This document shows, piece by piece, positions 8,652 to 17,822 of a stretch of 64,000 nt of DNA. The translations under genes were made by a program, and so were the position numbers. The notes under the pieces are model-generated. The model did no database searches. It worked only from the letters and a program-made list of their open reading frames with translations, and was not told the origin of the DNA. The stretch is taken from the NCBI GenBank assembly GCA_049889695.1, contig JBMHCX010000013.1, positions 62,001 to 126,000 on the forward strand, given 5' to 3'. Every line of letters starts with the position of its first letter. The stretch's first letter is position 1. Source of the stretch: WTJH01 sp049889695. GTDB lineage: Bacteria > Bacteroidota > Bacteroidia > Flavobacteriales > Flavobacteriaceae.

Positions 8652-10411
8652 AATACACGGTCGAGTTTTGCAATAATGGATATGGCCTCCTGATAGTCCG
8701 ATTCCATAGCTGTTTTTTCGGAGGGTGTGAATCGAGCTTGATCGCAGCGCATCAATAAATTTTGTAAAGCCTCAATGTCTTCAGTCGACACCTCTTTTTC
8801 AGATAAAATAGCAGCAATTCGATCCTTCGAAAAGCCATTCATATCAATTTGCAGCTTGGATCGTAGATATTGGAACATCGCTCGTTCTAGAGCCTCGTAG
8901 AAATTAGATTTATCTCGTAAAGATTTTTGAGCAGAACCCAAATACTTTTTGGCCAATCGGTTCGATGTCCGTTGAAGAACAGCCGTCTTGTTGTTTTGAA
9001 AGGCTTGCTGCTTGCGCAAATACAACCCAACCAATAAATAAATGACAAAGGGCAGAAGCACCAAAAGATAAAACAATTGGCTGCCCCAAAAATATTGCTG
9101 ATCTACAGGGACCAATGTCGTTTTAAGCCCTATAAACCGGAAAGAATTGGTTTGAGGGATTTCTTTTTTAGGAGCACTTCCCAGAGATGAAGGAGTATTG
9201 TTAGCAACAGGGCCATCGTAAACATCAATACTGAGTTCAAGTGTACTCAGGGTTTTATACACTTCTTGCTTCGGATCGAAATAGGAAAATTCAACGGGTG
9301 GAATAGGGTATTGCCCTTGATATTGTGGTACCACCGTATATTGGTCTTGAATGTTCCCGCGCATACCGCTTAAATACGTTTTTACTTGTTCGGTATGTTC
9401 CGGTTCATAAACCTCCATAGTACCGGGTAGTACTAGTCGAGGCAACTGGATTAATTTTAAATTCCCCTGACCTGACAATTTCAGTTGCGCTTGGAAAGAT
9501 TCTGATGCCTTGAGTGATTCTTTACTCAGAATTAAATCCAATTCAAATTGTCCTACTGCCCCATTAAAAGAAGCCGGTTTACCGTTCTCCGGTAGTTCTT
9601 TCACACGAAGCTTTCGAGTACCCGAGGTTAAAGTGTGCTGAACCGGACGATAGATCCGATTTCCAAAAAAATCTCGTCTACGCGTAGGAATTTCAACATT
9701 TAGACGCACGGTTAGCGGTTCAACATCTAAGTCCCCCGTTTTTTGCGGATAAAGCACTGCTTTGCGCCAAACAACGACATTGTAAGATTCCCCTTTATAA
9801 GTGGTCTGTTCTACTCGGAGTTGAGGAATTCTAATAATGTGGCTCCAAAAATTACTAAAACTAGGGGTGTCTAGTTCCCTAGGGTTGGAAATGGAGAGTG
9901 GACTTCTAAAATAGAGTTTGTAAATAACCGTTACAGCTTCGTTTAAATAGGGGGATCTATCGGAAATTTCAGCTACTAAATGCAGGTTATCTTCGATATT
10001 CACTAAATCCTGATCTCTTTCTCCAGGATTTTTAACAGCACCCGTAACGGTAATGTCGATTGGAACAGATTTATAAACTTCTCCATCAACAGTGATCTGT
10101 GCTTGTCCGATTCTAAGAAGCCCTTTTCGTTCAGGAGTTAAAAAATAGGTATAGGTTTTGGAGAAAGATCGCTTGCCATTCACCCACGAATTACTGATAG
10201 ATTGGTTGGGCCCGCCGACTACCTGAAATCCTTTAAAGGCCGGTGGAACAAAATCGTCTCCATTCTGATTCATGACAAAGTCGACTCGGAGTCGTTCATT
10301 GATGCCCAAGCGCTTTTTACTGACTTGCGCCTTAAATTCTACCTGACTCCAGCCGACAAAACTCCCCAAAAGGAGAAGGAATAAAAATCTGTATGTAGCA
10401 ATTTTATTCAT
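8648..10411 (-). CDS. batD: BatD: large envelope-anchored BatD family protein
   Basis: This 587-residue BatD family (oxygen tolerance) protein has a signal peptide (MNKIATYRFLFLLLLGSFVG). A long extracytoplasmic region of repeated Ig-like beta domains follows (for example FKAQVSKKRLGINERLRVDF, VDGEVYKSVPIDITVTGAV, LSKESLKASESFQAQLKLSG). A single membrane helix (QLFYLLVLLPFVIYLLVGLY) leads to a helical cytoplasmic tail. I chose the start at 10411, seven bases after the batC stop, because it begins directly with the signal peptide. The open frame extends 13 codons further upstream. BatD probably scaffolds the VWA proteins BatA and BatB, as inferred from operon conservation. Confidence 0.9.
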   Translation of the reverse strand: MNKIATYRFLFLLLLGSFVGWSQVEFKAQVSKKRLGINERLRVDFVMNQNGDDFVPPAFKGFQVVGGPNQSISNSWVNGKRSFSKTYTYFLTPERKGLLRIGQAQITVDGEVYKSVPIDITVTGAVKNPGERDQDLVNIEDNLHLVAEISDRSPYLNEAVTVIYKLYFRSPLSISNPRELDTPSFSNFWSHIIRIPQLRVEQTTYKGESYNVVVWRKAVLYPQKTGDLDVEPLTVRLNVEIPTRRRDFFGNRIYRPVQHTLTSGTRKLRVKELPENGKPASFNGAVGQFELDLILSKESLKASESFQAQLKLSGQGNLKLIQLPRLVLPGTMEVYEPEHTEQVKTYLSGMRGNIQDQYTVVPQYQGQYPIPPVEFSYFDPKQEVYKTLSTLELSIDVYDGPVANNTPSSLGSAPKKEIPQTNSFRFIGLKTTLVPVDQQYFWGSQLFYLLVLLPFVIYLLVGLYLRKQQAFQNNKTAVLQRTSNRLAKKYLGSAQKSLRDKSNFYEALERAMFQYLRSKLQIDMNGFSKDRIAAILSEKEVSTEDIEALQNLLMRCDQARFTPSEKTAMESDYQEAISIIAKLDRVL

Positions 10412-10418
10412 CAACAAT

Positions 10419-11255
10419 CTACCAATCTTTTTTCCCTTGTACGGGAACACCTTTTACTTTTTTTGCGTTCACCTTGTCTTGCACTTGCTTTTCCTGATTA
10501 TTCATAGCCTCTAACAATTGCTTGATCTGCTCAGGCGACATTTGCCCTTTTGGCCGTTGCGGTGGTTTTTTAGGATCCTGAGGTTTTTGGTCTTTCTCTT
10601 GGTCTTTTGGTTTGCCGTCTTTGTCTTCTTTGGATTTAGAATCTTCCTGATCTTTTCCGTCTTTGCCTTGGTCAGAATCTTTATCCGATTCTTCCTTTTC
10701 CTGATCCCCATCTCCTTCAGAATCTTTTTGTTGGTCCTGTTGATCCTGATCCTGATTTTGGTCTTTCTGATCTTGCTGATCTTGTTGATCCTGCTGGTCT
10801 TGCTGATCTTGTTGCTGCTGTTCTTCCTCTAACATTTTTTTTGCGAGAGCATAGTTGTAGCGTGTTTGTTCGTCGGCAGGATTGTTTCGGAGCGCATTTT
10901 TATAGGCTTCGACTGCTTTCTCGTAAGCCTTTTTTTGCATCATTACATTTCCTAAATTGTGGAAAGCAGCATGACGTTCAGATTTGTTGGCCGCTAGTTT
11001 TTGTGTCTGTAAGTAACGCTGGGTGGCTTCATCGTAGGCCGAATCTCGGTAGTGTGTATTTCCAAGATTATAATAGGCCTTTAAATTTTTATCGTCAAGG
11101 GCGATCGCTTTTCGGTATTCTGTTTCAGCTGCTTGGAAGGCAGAAGCTTTCCAATTTTCATTGCCATCAAAAATATAATTTTCGATCTCTGCCGTTTGTG
11201 AAAACCCTTGCATGGCTCCACCAATGAACAGTAATAATATCAGCTGCTTTTTCAT
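10419..11255 (-). CDS. batC: BatC: TPR protein with long Gln/Asp repeat
   Basis: This is a protein of about 278 residues with a signal peptide (MKKQLILLLFIGGAMQGFSQ), then three or four TPR units between about residues 20 and 140. A strikingly acidic, glutamine-rich low-complexity stretch of QQD and QDQ units merges into Lys/Asp/Glu-rich sequence. The C-terminus is a conserved helical segment around MSPEQIKQLLEAMNNQEKQVQ. TPR modules mediate protein contacts, and BatC homologues carry similar charged linkers. I placed the start at 11255, where the signal peptide begins, five bases after the batB stop. The open frame extends 30 codons upstream into batB but lacks signal character there. Confidence 0.88.
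   Translation of the reverse strand: MKKQLILLLFIGGAMQGFSQTAEIENYIFDGNENWKASAFQAAETEYRKAIALDDKNLKAYYNLGNTHYRDSAYDEATQRYLQTQKLAANKSERHAAFHNLGNVMMQKKAYEKAVEAYKNALRNNPADEQTRYNYALAKKMLEEEQQQQDQQDQQDQQDQQDQKDQNQDQDQQDQQKDSEGDGDQEKEESDKDSDQGKDGKDQEDSKSKEDKDGKPKDQEKDQKPQDPKKPPQRPKGQMSPEQIKQLLEAMNNQEKQVQDKVNAKKVKGVPVQGKKDW
10729..10823 (-). repeat. 9-bp repeat tract in batC encoding Gln-Gln-Asp units
   Basis: A run of about ten imperfect nine-base units (variants of ctgatcttg on the plus strand) encodes alternating QQD, QKD, QDQ and NQD triplets. Units differ mostly at synonymous positions. The tract is entirely in frame, so unit gain or loss by slippage would change linker length without breaking the gene. 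Confidence 0.85.
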
Positions 11256-11259
11256 GCTT

Positions 11260-12291
11260 TTAATCGTTAAATAGGTTAAGGCGGCGTATCCAATGCGTTT
11301 GCTTTTCAAAGATAAAGAAGTCCAAAAGCAAGAAAAACAGTCCAATTGCTAAAAAAATCTGAAATTGATCTTTGTAGGAAACAAATGTTTTTGCTTCAAA
11401 CTCTTTTTTATCCATCGCTTTTAGGGTCTCCGAAACGAAAGCCAGTACCTCTTGAGTAGAATTTCCATCCTGATAACTACCATCACTTGCCTCGGCAATC
11501 TCGATTAAGATTTCTGGATTTCGCTTGGTAATGACTACATTTCCTTCTCCGTCTTTTTTATATCGCTCCACTACTCCATTCCGCTTCATGGGAATGGGAG
11601 CTCCTTTGTCTGAGCCTACTCCTAAGGTAAATATTTTAATCCCTAAGTCGGCTGCCCGTTGTGCAGCGGATAGTCCTTCATCTGAATGATCTTCTCCGTC
11701 AGAAATAAGAAATACCACCCGATTGGTTTGGTCCATATCATCGAAATAGGTTGCTGAGAGGTCCAGCGCCGCGTCCAGAGCTGTCCCTTGAGAGGAAAGC
11801 ATGTCGGTGTTTAAACCTTGTAAGAACATCTTGGCTGCTCCGTAATCGGTTGTGATGGGCAGTTGTGGTACCGCCTGAGCAGCGTAAGCAATAATTCCCA
11901 CCCGATCGCTGGTGAGCTGATTAATGATGGCAGATACCAATCGCTTGGCTTTTTCTAAACGGTTGGGGGCTACGTCTTCTGCCAACATACTTTTCGACAC
12001 ATCGACCGCAAAAACCAAGTCGACCCCTTCTCGTTTTACCGTTTCCAGTTCTGTCCCAATTTTGGGATTCACCAGCGCAAGCACTAGAAAACCGATCCCT
12101 AAGGATTGTAAAATCAATTTTAGCACGGGTTTAAAGTGAGACCTTTGTGGGCTTAATCGGTTTAAAACTTCATCTCCTCCAAACGCTAATTGCTTTCTTT
12201 TTTTCCATCGAAAGACCAACAAACCACCTACCCATAACAACGGAAGTATGGCCAGTAGGTATAGATAATCAGGTTGGTCGAGTTGATACAT
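11260..12291 (-). CDS. batB: BatB: VWA domain membrane protein
   Basis: This is a 343-residue protein with two N-terminal hydrophobic segments (YLYLLAILPLLWVGGLLVF and LILQSLGIGFLVLALV), a von Willebrand factor A domain, and a C-terminal membrane helix (QIFLAIGLFFLLLDFFIF). The VWA metal site (MIDAS) is intact: DVSKSML supplies DxSxS, GTALDAAL the threonine region, and LISDGEDHSD the aspartate. MoxR ATPases are known to work with VWA proteins, and BatA/BatB are the likely partners of the moxR product here. It starts three bases after the batA stop and is followed five bases later by batC. Confidence 0.94.
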   Translation of the reverse strand: MYQLDQPDYLYLLAILPLLWVGGLLVFRWKKRKQLAFGGDEVLNRLSPQRSHFKPVLKLILQSLGIGFLVLALVNPKIGTELETVKREGVDLVFAVDVSKSMLAEDVAPNRLEKAKRLVSAIINQLTSDRVGIIAYAAQAVPQLPITTDYGAAKMFLQGLNTDMLSSQGTALDAALDLSATYFDDMDQTNRVVFLISDGEDHSDEGLSAAQRAADLGIKIFTLGVGSDKGAPIPMKRNGVVERYKKDGEGNVVITKRNPEILIEIAEASDGSYQDGNSTQEVLAFVSETLKAMDKKEFEAKTFVSYKDQFQIFLAIGLFFLLLDFFIFEKQTHWIRRLNLFND

Positions 12292-12293
12292 AA

Positions 12294-13301
12294 TTAAATA
12301 AAACTTTTAAAGACGGTATTGCGTAAGATCCATTCCAAGACGAGTAGAGCAAGAGCTACCCAAATCAAGGGCCGGAATTTTTCATCGTAATTATAAAATT
12401 TAAACTCTTCAATTTCAGTTTTCTCTAATTTGTCGATTTCATCGTAAATAGCCTGCAACTTTTCGGTATTGGTTGCCCGGAAATACAGCCCCCCCGTTGC
12501 CGTCGCAATTTCTTCTAGTAGCTCTTCATCGATTTCTACTTTAGTTAAGCCATATTGAAAAGATCCATCTGGTTTTAAGGCCACAGGGGCTAGGGCATTG
12601 CCATTACTTCCCAATCCGATGGTATAGGTTTTAATTTCGAATTCTACCGCTAGCTCAGCAGCTGTTTTAGGGTCTATAAAGCCCGCATTATTAACCCCAT
12701 CGGTCAGAAGAATAATGACCTTGCTTTGGGCTTTGCTCTCTTTTAACCGATTCACCGCTGTTGCGAGTCCCATCCCAATCGCAGTACCATCTTCGATAAG
12801 GTTGCCTTGATATCTAATTTCGGAAAGGGCGCGTTTAACAATCCCTTTATCGCTGGTAATGGGGGTTTTGGTGTAGCTTTCTCCAGCATAAACGACCAAG
12901 CCTATACGATCGGTTAGTCGATTCCCTACAAAATTTGTCGCCACTTTTTTTAGGGCGGTTAATCGATTGGGCTTAAGGTCTTGGGCGAGCATGGAGGAAG
13001 ATACATCGATCGCCATAACAATATCGATCCCTCGATTGGTTTTCGTGCGGGTAGAAACATCCATGGATTGTGGTCGAGCCAAGGCCAAAACAATCAAAGT
13101 AAATGCCAACAGTTGCATTCCAATTAGTGCTGGACGCAGTCGGGATTTAAGAGAACTTCCTTTTCGGGCATGAGCGACTGTAGAAACGTGTAGATACGCT
13201 TGAAAATATTTCCGCTTTAATCCGTAAAAAACGGCCCCTATTGGGAGAAGGCCCAATAGCCATAAATACAATGGATCCGCAAAATATACTCCTTCTAACA
13301 C
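12294..13301 (-). CDS. batA: BatA: VWA domain membrane protein
   Basis: This is a 335-residue paralogue of BatB with the same plan. It has N-terminal membrane segments (LYLWLLGLLPIGAVFYGL; IGMQLLAFTLIVLALA), a VWA domain with the MIDAS motif AIDVSSSMLAQD, the EDGTAIGMGL threonine and the LLTDGVNN aspartate, and a C-terminal helix (LIWVALALLVLEWIL). The domain most likely faces the periplasm and binds a divalent metal. It follows the upstream 537-residue membrane protein gene with no gap and precedes batB by two bases, so it is part of one tightly packed transcription unit. Confidence 0.94.
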   Translation of the reverse strand: MLEGVYFADPLYLWLLGLLPIGAVFYGLKRKYFQAYLHVSTVAHARKGSSLKSRLRPALIGMQLLAFTLIVLALARPQSMDVSTRTKTNRGIDIVMAIDVSSSMLAQDLKPNRLTALKKVATNFVGNRLTDRIGLVVYAGESYTKTPITSDKGIVKRALSEIRYQGNLIEDGTAIGMGLATAVNRLKESKAQSKVIILLTDGVNNAGFIDPKTAAELAVEFEIKTYTIGLGSNGNALAPVALKPDGSFQYGLTKVEIDEELLEEIATATGGLYFRATNTEKLQAIYDEIDKLEKTEIEEFKFYNYDEKFRPLIWVALALLVLEWILRNTVFKSFI

Positions 13302-14915
13302 TTAAAGCTGTTCAATTAAATTAATACTGTTGAAAATTCGTGTCTCTATAGCTTCCCCATAGCGATCTTCTTTAGCATACATACAGGTTACCGTAATGGT
13401 GCCTTCGTTGAAAACCATCAACAAAGTGGTATACTTGCAACGCACACGTTTAGAAGCCCCTTTTTGAGGATAATCTAAAGTCCCAAATATTTTAGCGACT
13501 TCTATGCCAGAGGGCAATTCCATTTTATCGTTTTTGATGAGGATATTCACCGCCCCTTTGGCTTCAAAATCTTGAATAATTGCATCTACCAATGCTTGTG
13601 CAGCGGCTTCATCGGCTTGCTGTGGAACATTTTGCTGATCGGCAGGCTTTTTCTGAGGGAAATCAAATTTTAAATCGAAATAGAAAGCTTCATCTACGGA
13701 GCCATAGGTAAAGCGTTCTACTCCCTTAGGGCTATTACTGGCTCTGAGCAGTACCTCAGGAGTCTCGAGAAGTAAAGGTGGGGTGCCGTATTGACTTGCG
13801 AACCAGTTATTGGAAATCAGCCGTTTAGTCGGATAGAGGAGTAATGTATCACGCACAGGATAATAGCCCCAATAAACAATGCTTAGTCCCAGTGTGGTTA
13901 GTAATGTAAAGGCCCCAATAATGGCCCCTCTTGTCCAAAGCCGCTTAATACGAATGCTTCTCAGTTGCTTTTCGTAAATGGCTTTCTGACGCATTTCTTC
14001 TTCGGTAGGTTCCGGGAGTGCTTCTTGGGTTTTCACAACCATGAGCTCGGCCTTGGTCAGGTCTTCTGCCAGGGTACCAGCCTCGGGGACCGATCGGGCA
14101 AACTTTACCAAATCAGCTTTTTGCAAAACAGATTTAAGGTCTCTTAAAATCTGATCATCGAGTTCTAATGTACCTTTTTCTTTCAGTAATTCCAATTTTA
14201 AAAGCAACTCGTCTGTAGTGCTTTCCATCGCGGATATCTGTGCCTCCTCTTCCAGATACTCACGAACAATTTCCGTCATAGTGGAATAGTAGTCCTTGTA
14301 CTCTTCTTGGGTTTGGGGCGACTCATTTTCCAAATCCTTTAAGGCATTTAAAGCTCGATCAAAAGGCGGAAGCCCTTGCTGTAGAGCTCGCCGTTTGCGC
14401 CACTGGCGGATAAAGATATATGTGAGTATTCCCAAGAGGATGAGTCCCAAACCGCCAATGACCAATTGTTGTATGAGAGCTTCATAATTTTGTTCTACAG
14501 CGACGATAGGTTTTATATCGTATAGCGGTTGCTTTAGCGTATCTACAACCACATCAGCTACTTCCACCAAAAGAGAATCACTGCTTAGAACCTGCCCGTT
14601 GACCTGCACTTTTTGGGGGGGGATATAGTAGCGACCTGAATCGAACTGAATTAGTGCAATTTTTCGAGTCAGTAAAAGATGATTGGGCGCTTGAAGCGTT
14701 TCCAGAGGTTTGATTTCTAAAATCTCAAAAGGACCAAATTTTGGATTATCTGGGAAGAGCACTTCAGCTCCGGCCTGGGTCTTGAGTTGAAGGCTGTAGT
14801 TTATTTGAGCCCCTATCTGGACGGATAAGCTATCTACAGCACAGTTGAGCGATGCTGTTTGTTGAGCATGCACTGTTGTCACCAAAAAAAACAATCCGAG
14901 TAGATATTTTTTCAT
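13302..14915 (-). CDS. Bat-operon membrane protein with BatD-like N-terminal domain
   Basis: This is a 537-residue protein with a signal peptide (MKKYLLGLFFLVTTVHA) and an N-terminal beta domain resembling a single BatD repeat (VQIGAQINYSLQLKTQ). A membrane helix lies near residues 148-168 (LVIGGLGLILLGILTYIFI). A cytoplasmic helical domain with EIVREYLEEEAQISAMESTT recalls DUF4381-like regions, and a second helix lies near 332-352 (IIGAFTLLTTLGLSIVYWG). A C-terminal alpha/beta domain of unknown role carries EAFYFDLKFDF and KRVRCKYTTLLMVF. A protein in this position is usual between DUF58 and batA in Bacteroidetes. The start overlaps the DUF58 gene by four bases. Confidence 0.82.
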   Translation of the reverse strand: MKKYLLGLFFLVTTVHAQQTASLNCAVDSLSVQIGAQINYSLQLKTQAGAEVLFPDNPKFGPFEILEIKPLETLQAPNHLLLTRKIALIQFDSGRYYIPPQKVQVNGQVLSSDSLLVEVADVVVDTLKQPLYDIKPIVAVEQNYEALIQQLVIGGLGLILLGILTYIFIRQWRKRRALQQGLPPFDRALNALKDLENESPQTQEEYKDYYSTMTEIVREYLEEEAQISAMESTTDELLLKLELLKEKGTLELDDQILRDLKSVLQKADLVKFARSVPEAGTLAEDLTKAELMVVKTQEALPEPTEEEMRQKAIYEKQLRSIRIKRLWTRGAIIGAFTLLTTLGLSIVYWGYYPVRDTLLLYPTKRLISNNWFASQYGTPPLLLETPEVLLRASNSPKGVERFTYGSVDEAFYFDLKFDFPQKKPADQQNVPQQADEAAAQALVDAIIQDFEAKGAVNILIKNDKMELPSGIEVAKIFGTLDYPQKGASKRVRCKYTTLLMVFNEGTITVTCMYAKEDRYGEAIETRIFNSINLIEQL

Positions 14916-15778
14916 ATGCGTGCTTTAAAATATCCCAAAAGTTTTTTCACATAACTCTGATCGGTAGCACAACTGATGTGCCCTGCACCGGAACGCTTAA
15001 ACGTTTGCTCGAAATAATCGACATGTGTCTGATAGGCCTCTCGATGGTTTTGGCGAACTCGCTTTGAAGCCGTATCAATCCATGCGAACTGAGCTGTTTC
15101 GCGATCCATCATCGGGACGAGCCCAATATTGGGCAAGTCCGCTTCAAAGGGATCGTAGATACGAATTCCAGTGAGGTCGTGTTTGTTAGCACATATCTGA
15201 AGTGTTTTTTCATATGCACTATCCAAAAAATCGGATAACACAAAGACGATAGCTTTCTTCTTCATAATTCCCAAAAGAAATTCCAAAGCCATTGCCGTAT
15301 CGGTTCGTTTGTTTTGCGGGTTAAACTCTAACAACTCGCGGATAATTCTCAGTACATGGGAACGCCCTTTCTTGGGGGGAATAAATAATTCCACCTGGTC
15401 GGTGTAGAGTAATAATCCGACTTTATCGTTATTCTGCAATGCTGAAAAAGCAAGGGTGGCGGCAATCTCGGTTAAAAATTCTCGCTTAAATCCATGAGCT
15501 GTTCCAAAAGATTCCGAACCACTAATATCGATCACCAACATTAAAGTGAGCTCTCTTTCTTCTTCAAACACCTTGACAAACGGACTATTGTAGCGAGCTG
15601 TGACATTCCAGTCGATCGCGCGGACATCATCTCCATAGGTATACTGGCGGACCTCGCTAAAGGTCATCCCTCGACCCTTAAAGGTACTGTGGTATTCCCC
15701 CCCGAAGATATGATCGCTCAACCGACGGGTTTTAATTTCGATTTTCCGAACTTTTTTAAGTAGCTCTTTCGTGTCCAT
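14912..15778 (-). CDS. DUF58 domain protein
   Basis: This is a 288-residue soluble protein with the DUF58 signature YTYGDDVRAIDWNVTARYN followed by FVKVFEEERELTLMLVIDIS. It continues as a VWA-like fold (DISGSESF in place of DxSxS; FVLSDFLDSAYE). DUF58 proteins are almost always encoded next to moxR and are thought to be clients or adaptors of the MoxR ATPase. The gene starts 33 bases after moxR and overlaps the next gene by four bases (ATGA-type coupling), placing it firmly in the bat operon. Confidence 0.94.
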   Translation of the reverse strand: MDTKELLKKVRKIEIKTRRLSDHIFGGEYHSTFKGRGMTFSEVRQYTYGDDVRAIDWNVTARYNSPFVKVFEEERELTLMLVIDISGSESFGTAHGFKREFLTEIAATLAFSALQNNDKVGLLLYTDQVELFIPPKKGRSHVLRIIRELLEFNPQNKRTDTAMALEFLLGIMKKKAIVFVLSDFLDSAYEKTLQICANKHDLTGIRIYDPFEADLPNIGLVPMMDRETAQFAWIDTASKRVRQNHREAYQTHVDYFEQTFKRSGAGHISCATDQSYVKKLLGYFKARI

Positions 15779-15811
15779 AGACCAACCAAGGAAGATTTAA
15801 AGGGTTCCGAC

Positions 15812-16819
15812 TTAGGGAACAGGAACCTCGTTGATGATTTGAGCAATCATGTCCTCAGCAGTAATATTTTCAGCCTCTGCTTCATAGGTGAGCCCTATAC
15901 GATGACGCAAAATATCATAAATCACTGCCCTGACATCCTCGGGGATTACATATCCTCTATGCTTGATGAATGCATAGCATTTAGCCGCTAAGGCTAAATT
16001 GATACTTCCACGGGGTGAAGCTCCAAAGCTAATGAGTGGCTTAAGCTTTTCGAGTTTATAGCGCTCTGGATAGCGAGTAGCAAAAATGAGATCGAGTATG
16101 TATTTTTCAATTTTTTCATCCATATACACCTCTCGAACAGTCTCTTGTGCGCTCAAAATTTGCTTGACATCTACGATGGGTTTTATCTGGGTGTGGTTCG
16201 CATTGAGGTTATTGCGCACAATCAATTGCTCGTCTTCTAGCTTGGGGTAATCGATGACTGTCTTGAGCATAAATCGGTCTACCTGAGCTTCAGGGAGTGG
16301 ATATGTTCCTTCTTGCTCTACAGGGTTTTGCGTAGCCATAACCAGAAATGGAGCCTTCAGCTTAAAGGTAGAATCGCCTATGGTCACTTGCTTTTCTTGC
16401 ATAGCCTCTAGAAGAGCCGACTGTACTTTCGCAGGAGCACGATTAATCTCATCTGCCAAGACAAAGTTGGCGAAAATGGGTCCTTTCTTAATGGAAAAAT
16501 CATTTTCCTTGATGTTGTAGATCATAGTCCCGACAACATCCGCTGGAAGCAAATCTGGGGTAAACTGAATTCTACTAAAGCTTCCTTTAACGGCTTGGCT
16601 TAGCGTGTTAATCGCTAATGTCTTGGCCAAACCAGGAACACCTTCTAACAAAACATGCCCTCGGCCTAACAGACCGATCAGCAGGCGTTCGATCATTTGT
16701 TCCTGTCCAACGATGACCTTATTGATCTCTTGGGTAAGCAGGCTTAAAAAAGCGCTTTCCTGTTGGATTTTTTCATTGAGGGCTTGAATATCTACTGGGT
16801 TTTGGGTATCCGACTCCAT
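15812..16819 (-). CDS. moxR: MoxR-family AAA+ ATPase
   Basis: This is a 335-residue cytoplasmic AAA+ ATPase and the first gene of the bat operon. The Walker A motif is LEGVPGLAKTLA, Walker B is FVLADEINRAPAKVQ, sensor 1 is MATQNPVEQEGTYPLPEAQ with the arginine in VDRFM, and the C-terminal lid contains GASPRGSINLALAAKC. MoxR ATPases act as chaperone-like machines for VWA-domain complexes, and here the clients are presumably BatA, BatB and the DUF58 protein. The promoter must lie in the 142-base divergent region 16820-16961. I see no recognisable full promoter for this strand there. Confidence 0.96.
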   Translation of the reverse strand: MESDTQNPVDIQALNEKIQQESAFLSLLTQEINKVIVGQEQMIERLLIGLLGRGHVLLEGVPGLAKTLAINTLSQAVKGSFSRIQFTPDLLPADVVGTMIYNIKENDFSIKKGPIFANFVLADEINRAPAKVQSALLEAMQEKQVTIGDSTFKLKAPFLVMATQNPVEQEGTYPLPEAQVDRFMLKTVIDYPKLEDEQLIVRNNLNANHTQIKPIVDVKQILSAQETVREVYMDEKIEKYILDLIFATRYPERYKLEKLKPLISFGASPRGSINLALAAKCYAFIKHRGYVIPEDVRAVIYDILRHRIGLTYEAEAENITAEDMIAQIINEVPVP

Positions 16820-16961
16820 TGATTATCTTCTTTTTTTAGTCAATACAAAATTGAAAAATATATTACCGGTGGCTTGTTAACAATTGGTTAAAAATAATGG
16901 CTTTGAGACCGTCAATACAAGTATTTGTGGGTATTTTTAAATCAGTTTACTGATAAATTTT
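16820..16961. other. Divergent intergenic region between moxR/bat and the aldo/keto reductase
   Basis: These 142 AT-rich bases separate the two divergent units. They contain the imperfect dyad TTAACAATTGGTTAA near 16879-16893, which could be an operator or a chance AT-rich palindrome. No TAnnTTTG element matches fully on either strand and no RNA gene is visible. Confidence 0.4.
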
Positions 16962-17819
16962 ATGAAACGTATCATCTTAGGGACCATGACATGGGGCAGT
17001 TGGGGAAAACAAAAAAGTATCCAACAAATGGCAGATAGCATAGAAACGGCTGTAAACAAAGGGTTTACGACTTTCGACCATGCGGATATTTATGGAGGTT
17101 ATACGACAGAGGAAAACTTTGGAGCAGCATTCGAAAAGACAGGAATTCCACGATCAAAGGTTGAATGGATAACCAAATGTGGGATACAGTACCCCTGTGA
17201 GGCACGAGAATTAGCCGTTAAACATTACGACTATAGTCCAGAGCATATAGCGTTTTCAGTAGAATCCTCTTTAAATCATCTAAGAACCGACTATTTGGAC
17301 CTGCTCTTATTGCATCGCCCCAGTCCCCTATTGGATGCACAGGCAGTGGGTGAAACCCTTCAACAGCTTCTCAAAAGCGGAAAAGTCCTAAAAGTCGGGG
17401 TCTCTAATTTCACTCCCCAACAAATACGGTTACTTCAGACCTACATCCCGGTGGAGTGGAATCAGATTCAATGTTCTCTGACACATCTTGATCCTCTTTT
17501 TGATGATAGCTTAGACTTCCATCAGCAAGTAGGTATCGGGACGATGGCCTGGAGTCCCTTAGGCACCTATTTCAAACAGACAGACGAACAACATATGCGA
17601 TTAGCGCCTTTAGTCAATGATTTGAGCAAGCGCTATGGATGTACGCCAGACCAACTCCTAATTGCTTGGTTGTGCAAACACCCAGCAAAAATCTATCCCG
17701 TCATTGGCAGTACACAACCCGACCGATGGGAACTCGCCCATGCAGCCACTTCGATTGAATTGAGCCTGACCGATTGGTTCTTGCTTTTAGAAGCTAGCCA
17801 AGGGCATAAAGTCCCGTAA
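16962..17819 (+). CDS. Aldo/keto reductase
   Basis: This is an NADPH-dependent oxidoreductase of 285 residues, a compact TIM barrel without signal peptide. Landmarks are LGTMTWGSWG at the N-terminus, the catalytic Asp-Tyr pair in FDHADIYGGYTTEENFG, the lysine in WITKCGI, the DYLDLLLLHRPSP strand carrying the catalytic histidine, GKVLKVGVSNF, and a C-terminal cofactor segment YPVIGSTQPDRW. The pattern resembles the YdhF-like branch of the superfamily. Substrates are not predictable. The AlbA_2 protein gene follows after three bases, so they are cotranscribed. Confidence 0.92.
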   Translation: MKRIILGTMTWGSWGKQKSIQQMADSIETAVNKGFTTFDHADIYGGYTTEENFGAAFEKTGIPRSKVEWITKCGIQYPCEARELAVKHYDYSPEHIAFSVESSLNHLRTDYLDLLLLHRPSPLLDAQAVGETLQQLLKSGKVLKVGVSNFTPQQIRLLQTYIPVEWNQIQCSLTHLDPLFDDSLDFHQQVGIGTMAWSPLGTYFKQTDEQHMRLAPLVNDLSKRYGCTPDQLLIAWLCKHPAKIYPVIGSTQPDRWELAHAATSIELSLTDWFLLLEASQGHKVP

Positions 17820-17822
17820 AAA

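Noticed and set aside
10518..10832. Long plus-strand ORF rich in Leu/Ile/Phe opposite batC
   Set aside because: It is the antisense shadow of the Gln/Asp-rich repeat codons; the hydrophobic pattern follows directly from the complementary repeat and has no start signal or homology.
16820..16961. Palindrome TTAACAATTGGTTAA as an operator
   Set aside because: It is short and AT-rich, so a chance occurrence is likely; it is only noted in the intergenic entry.
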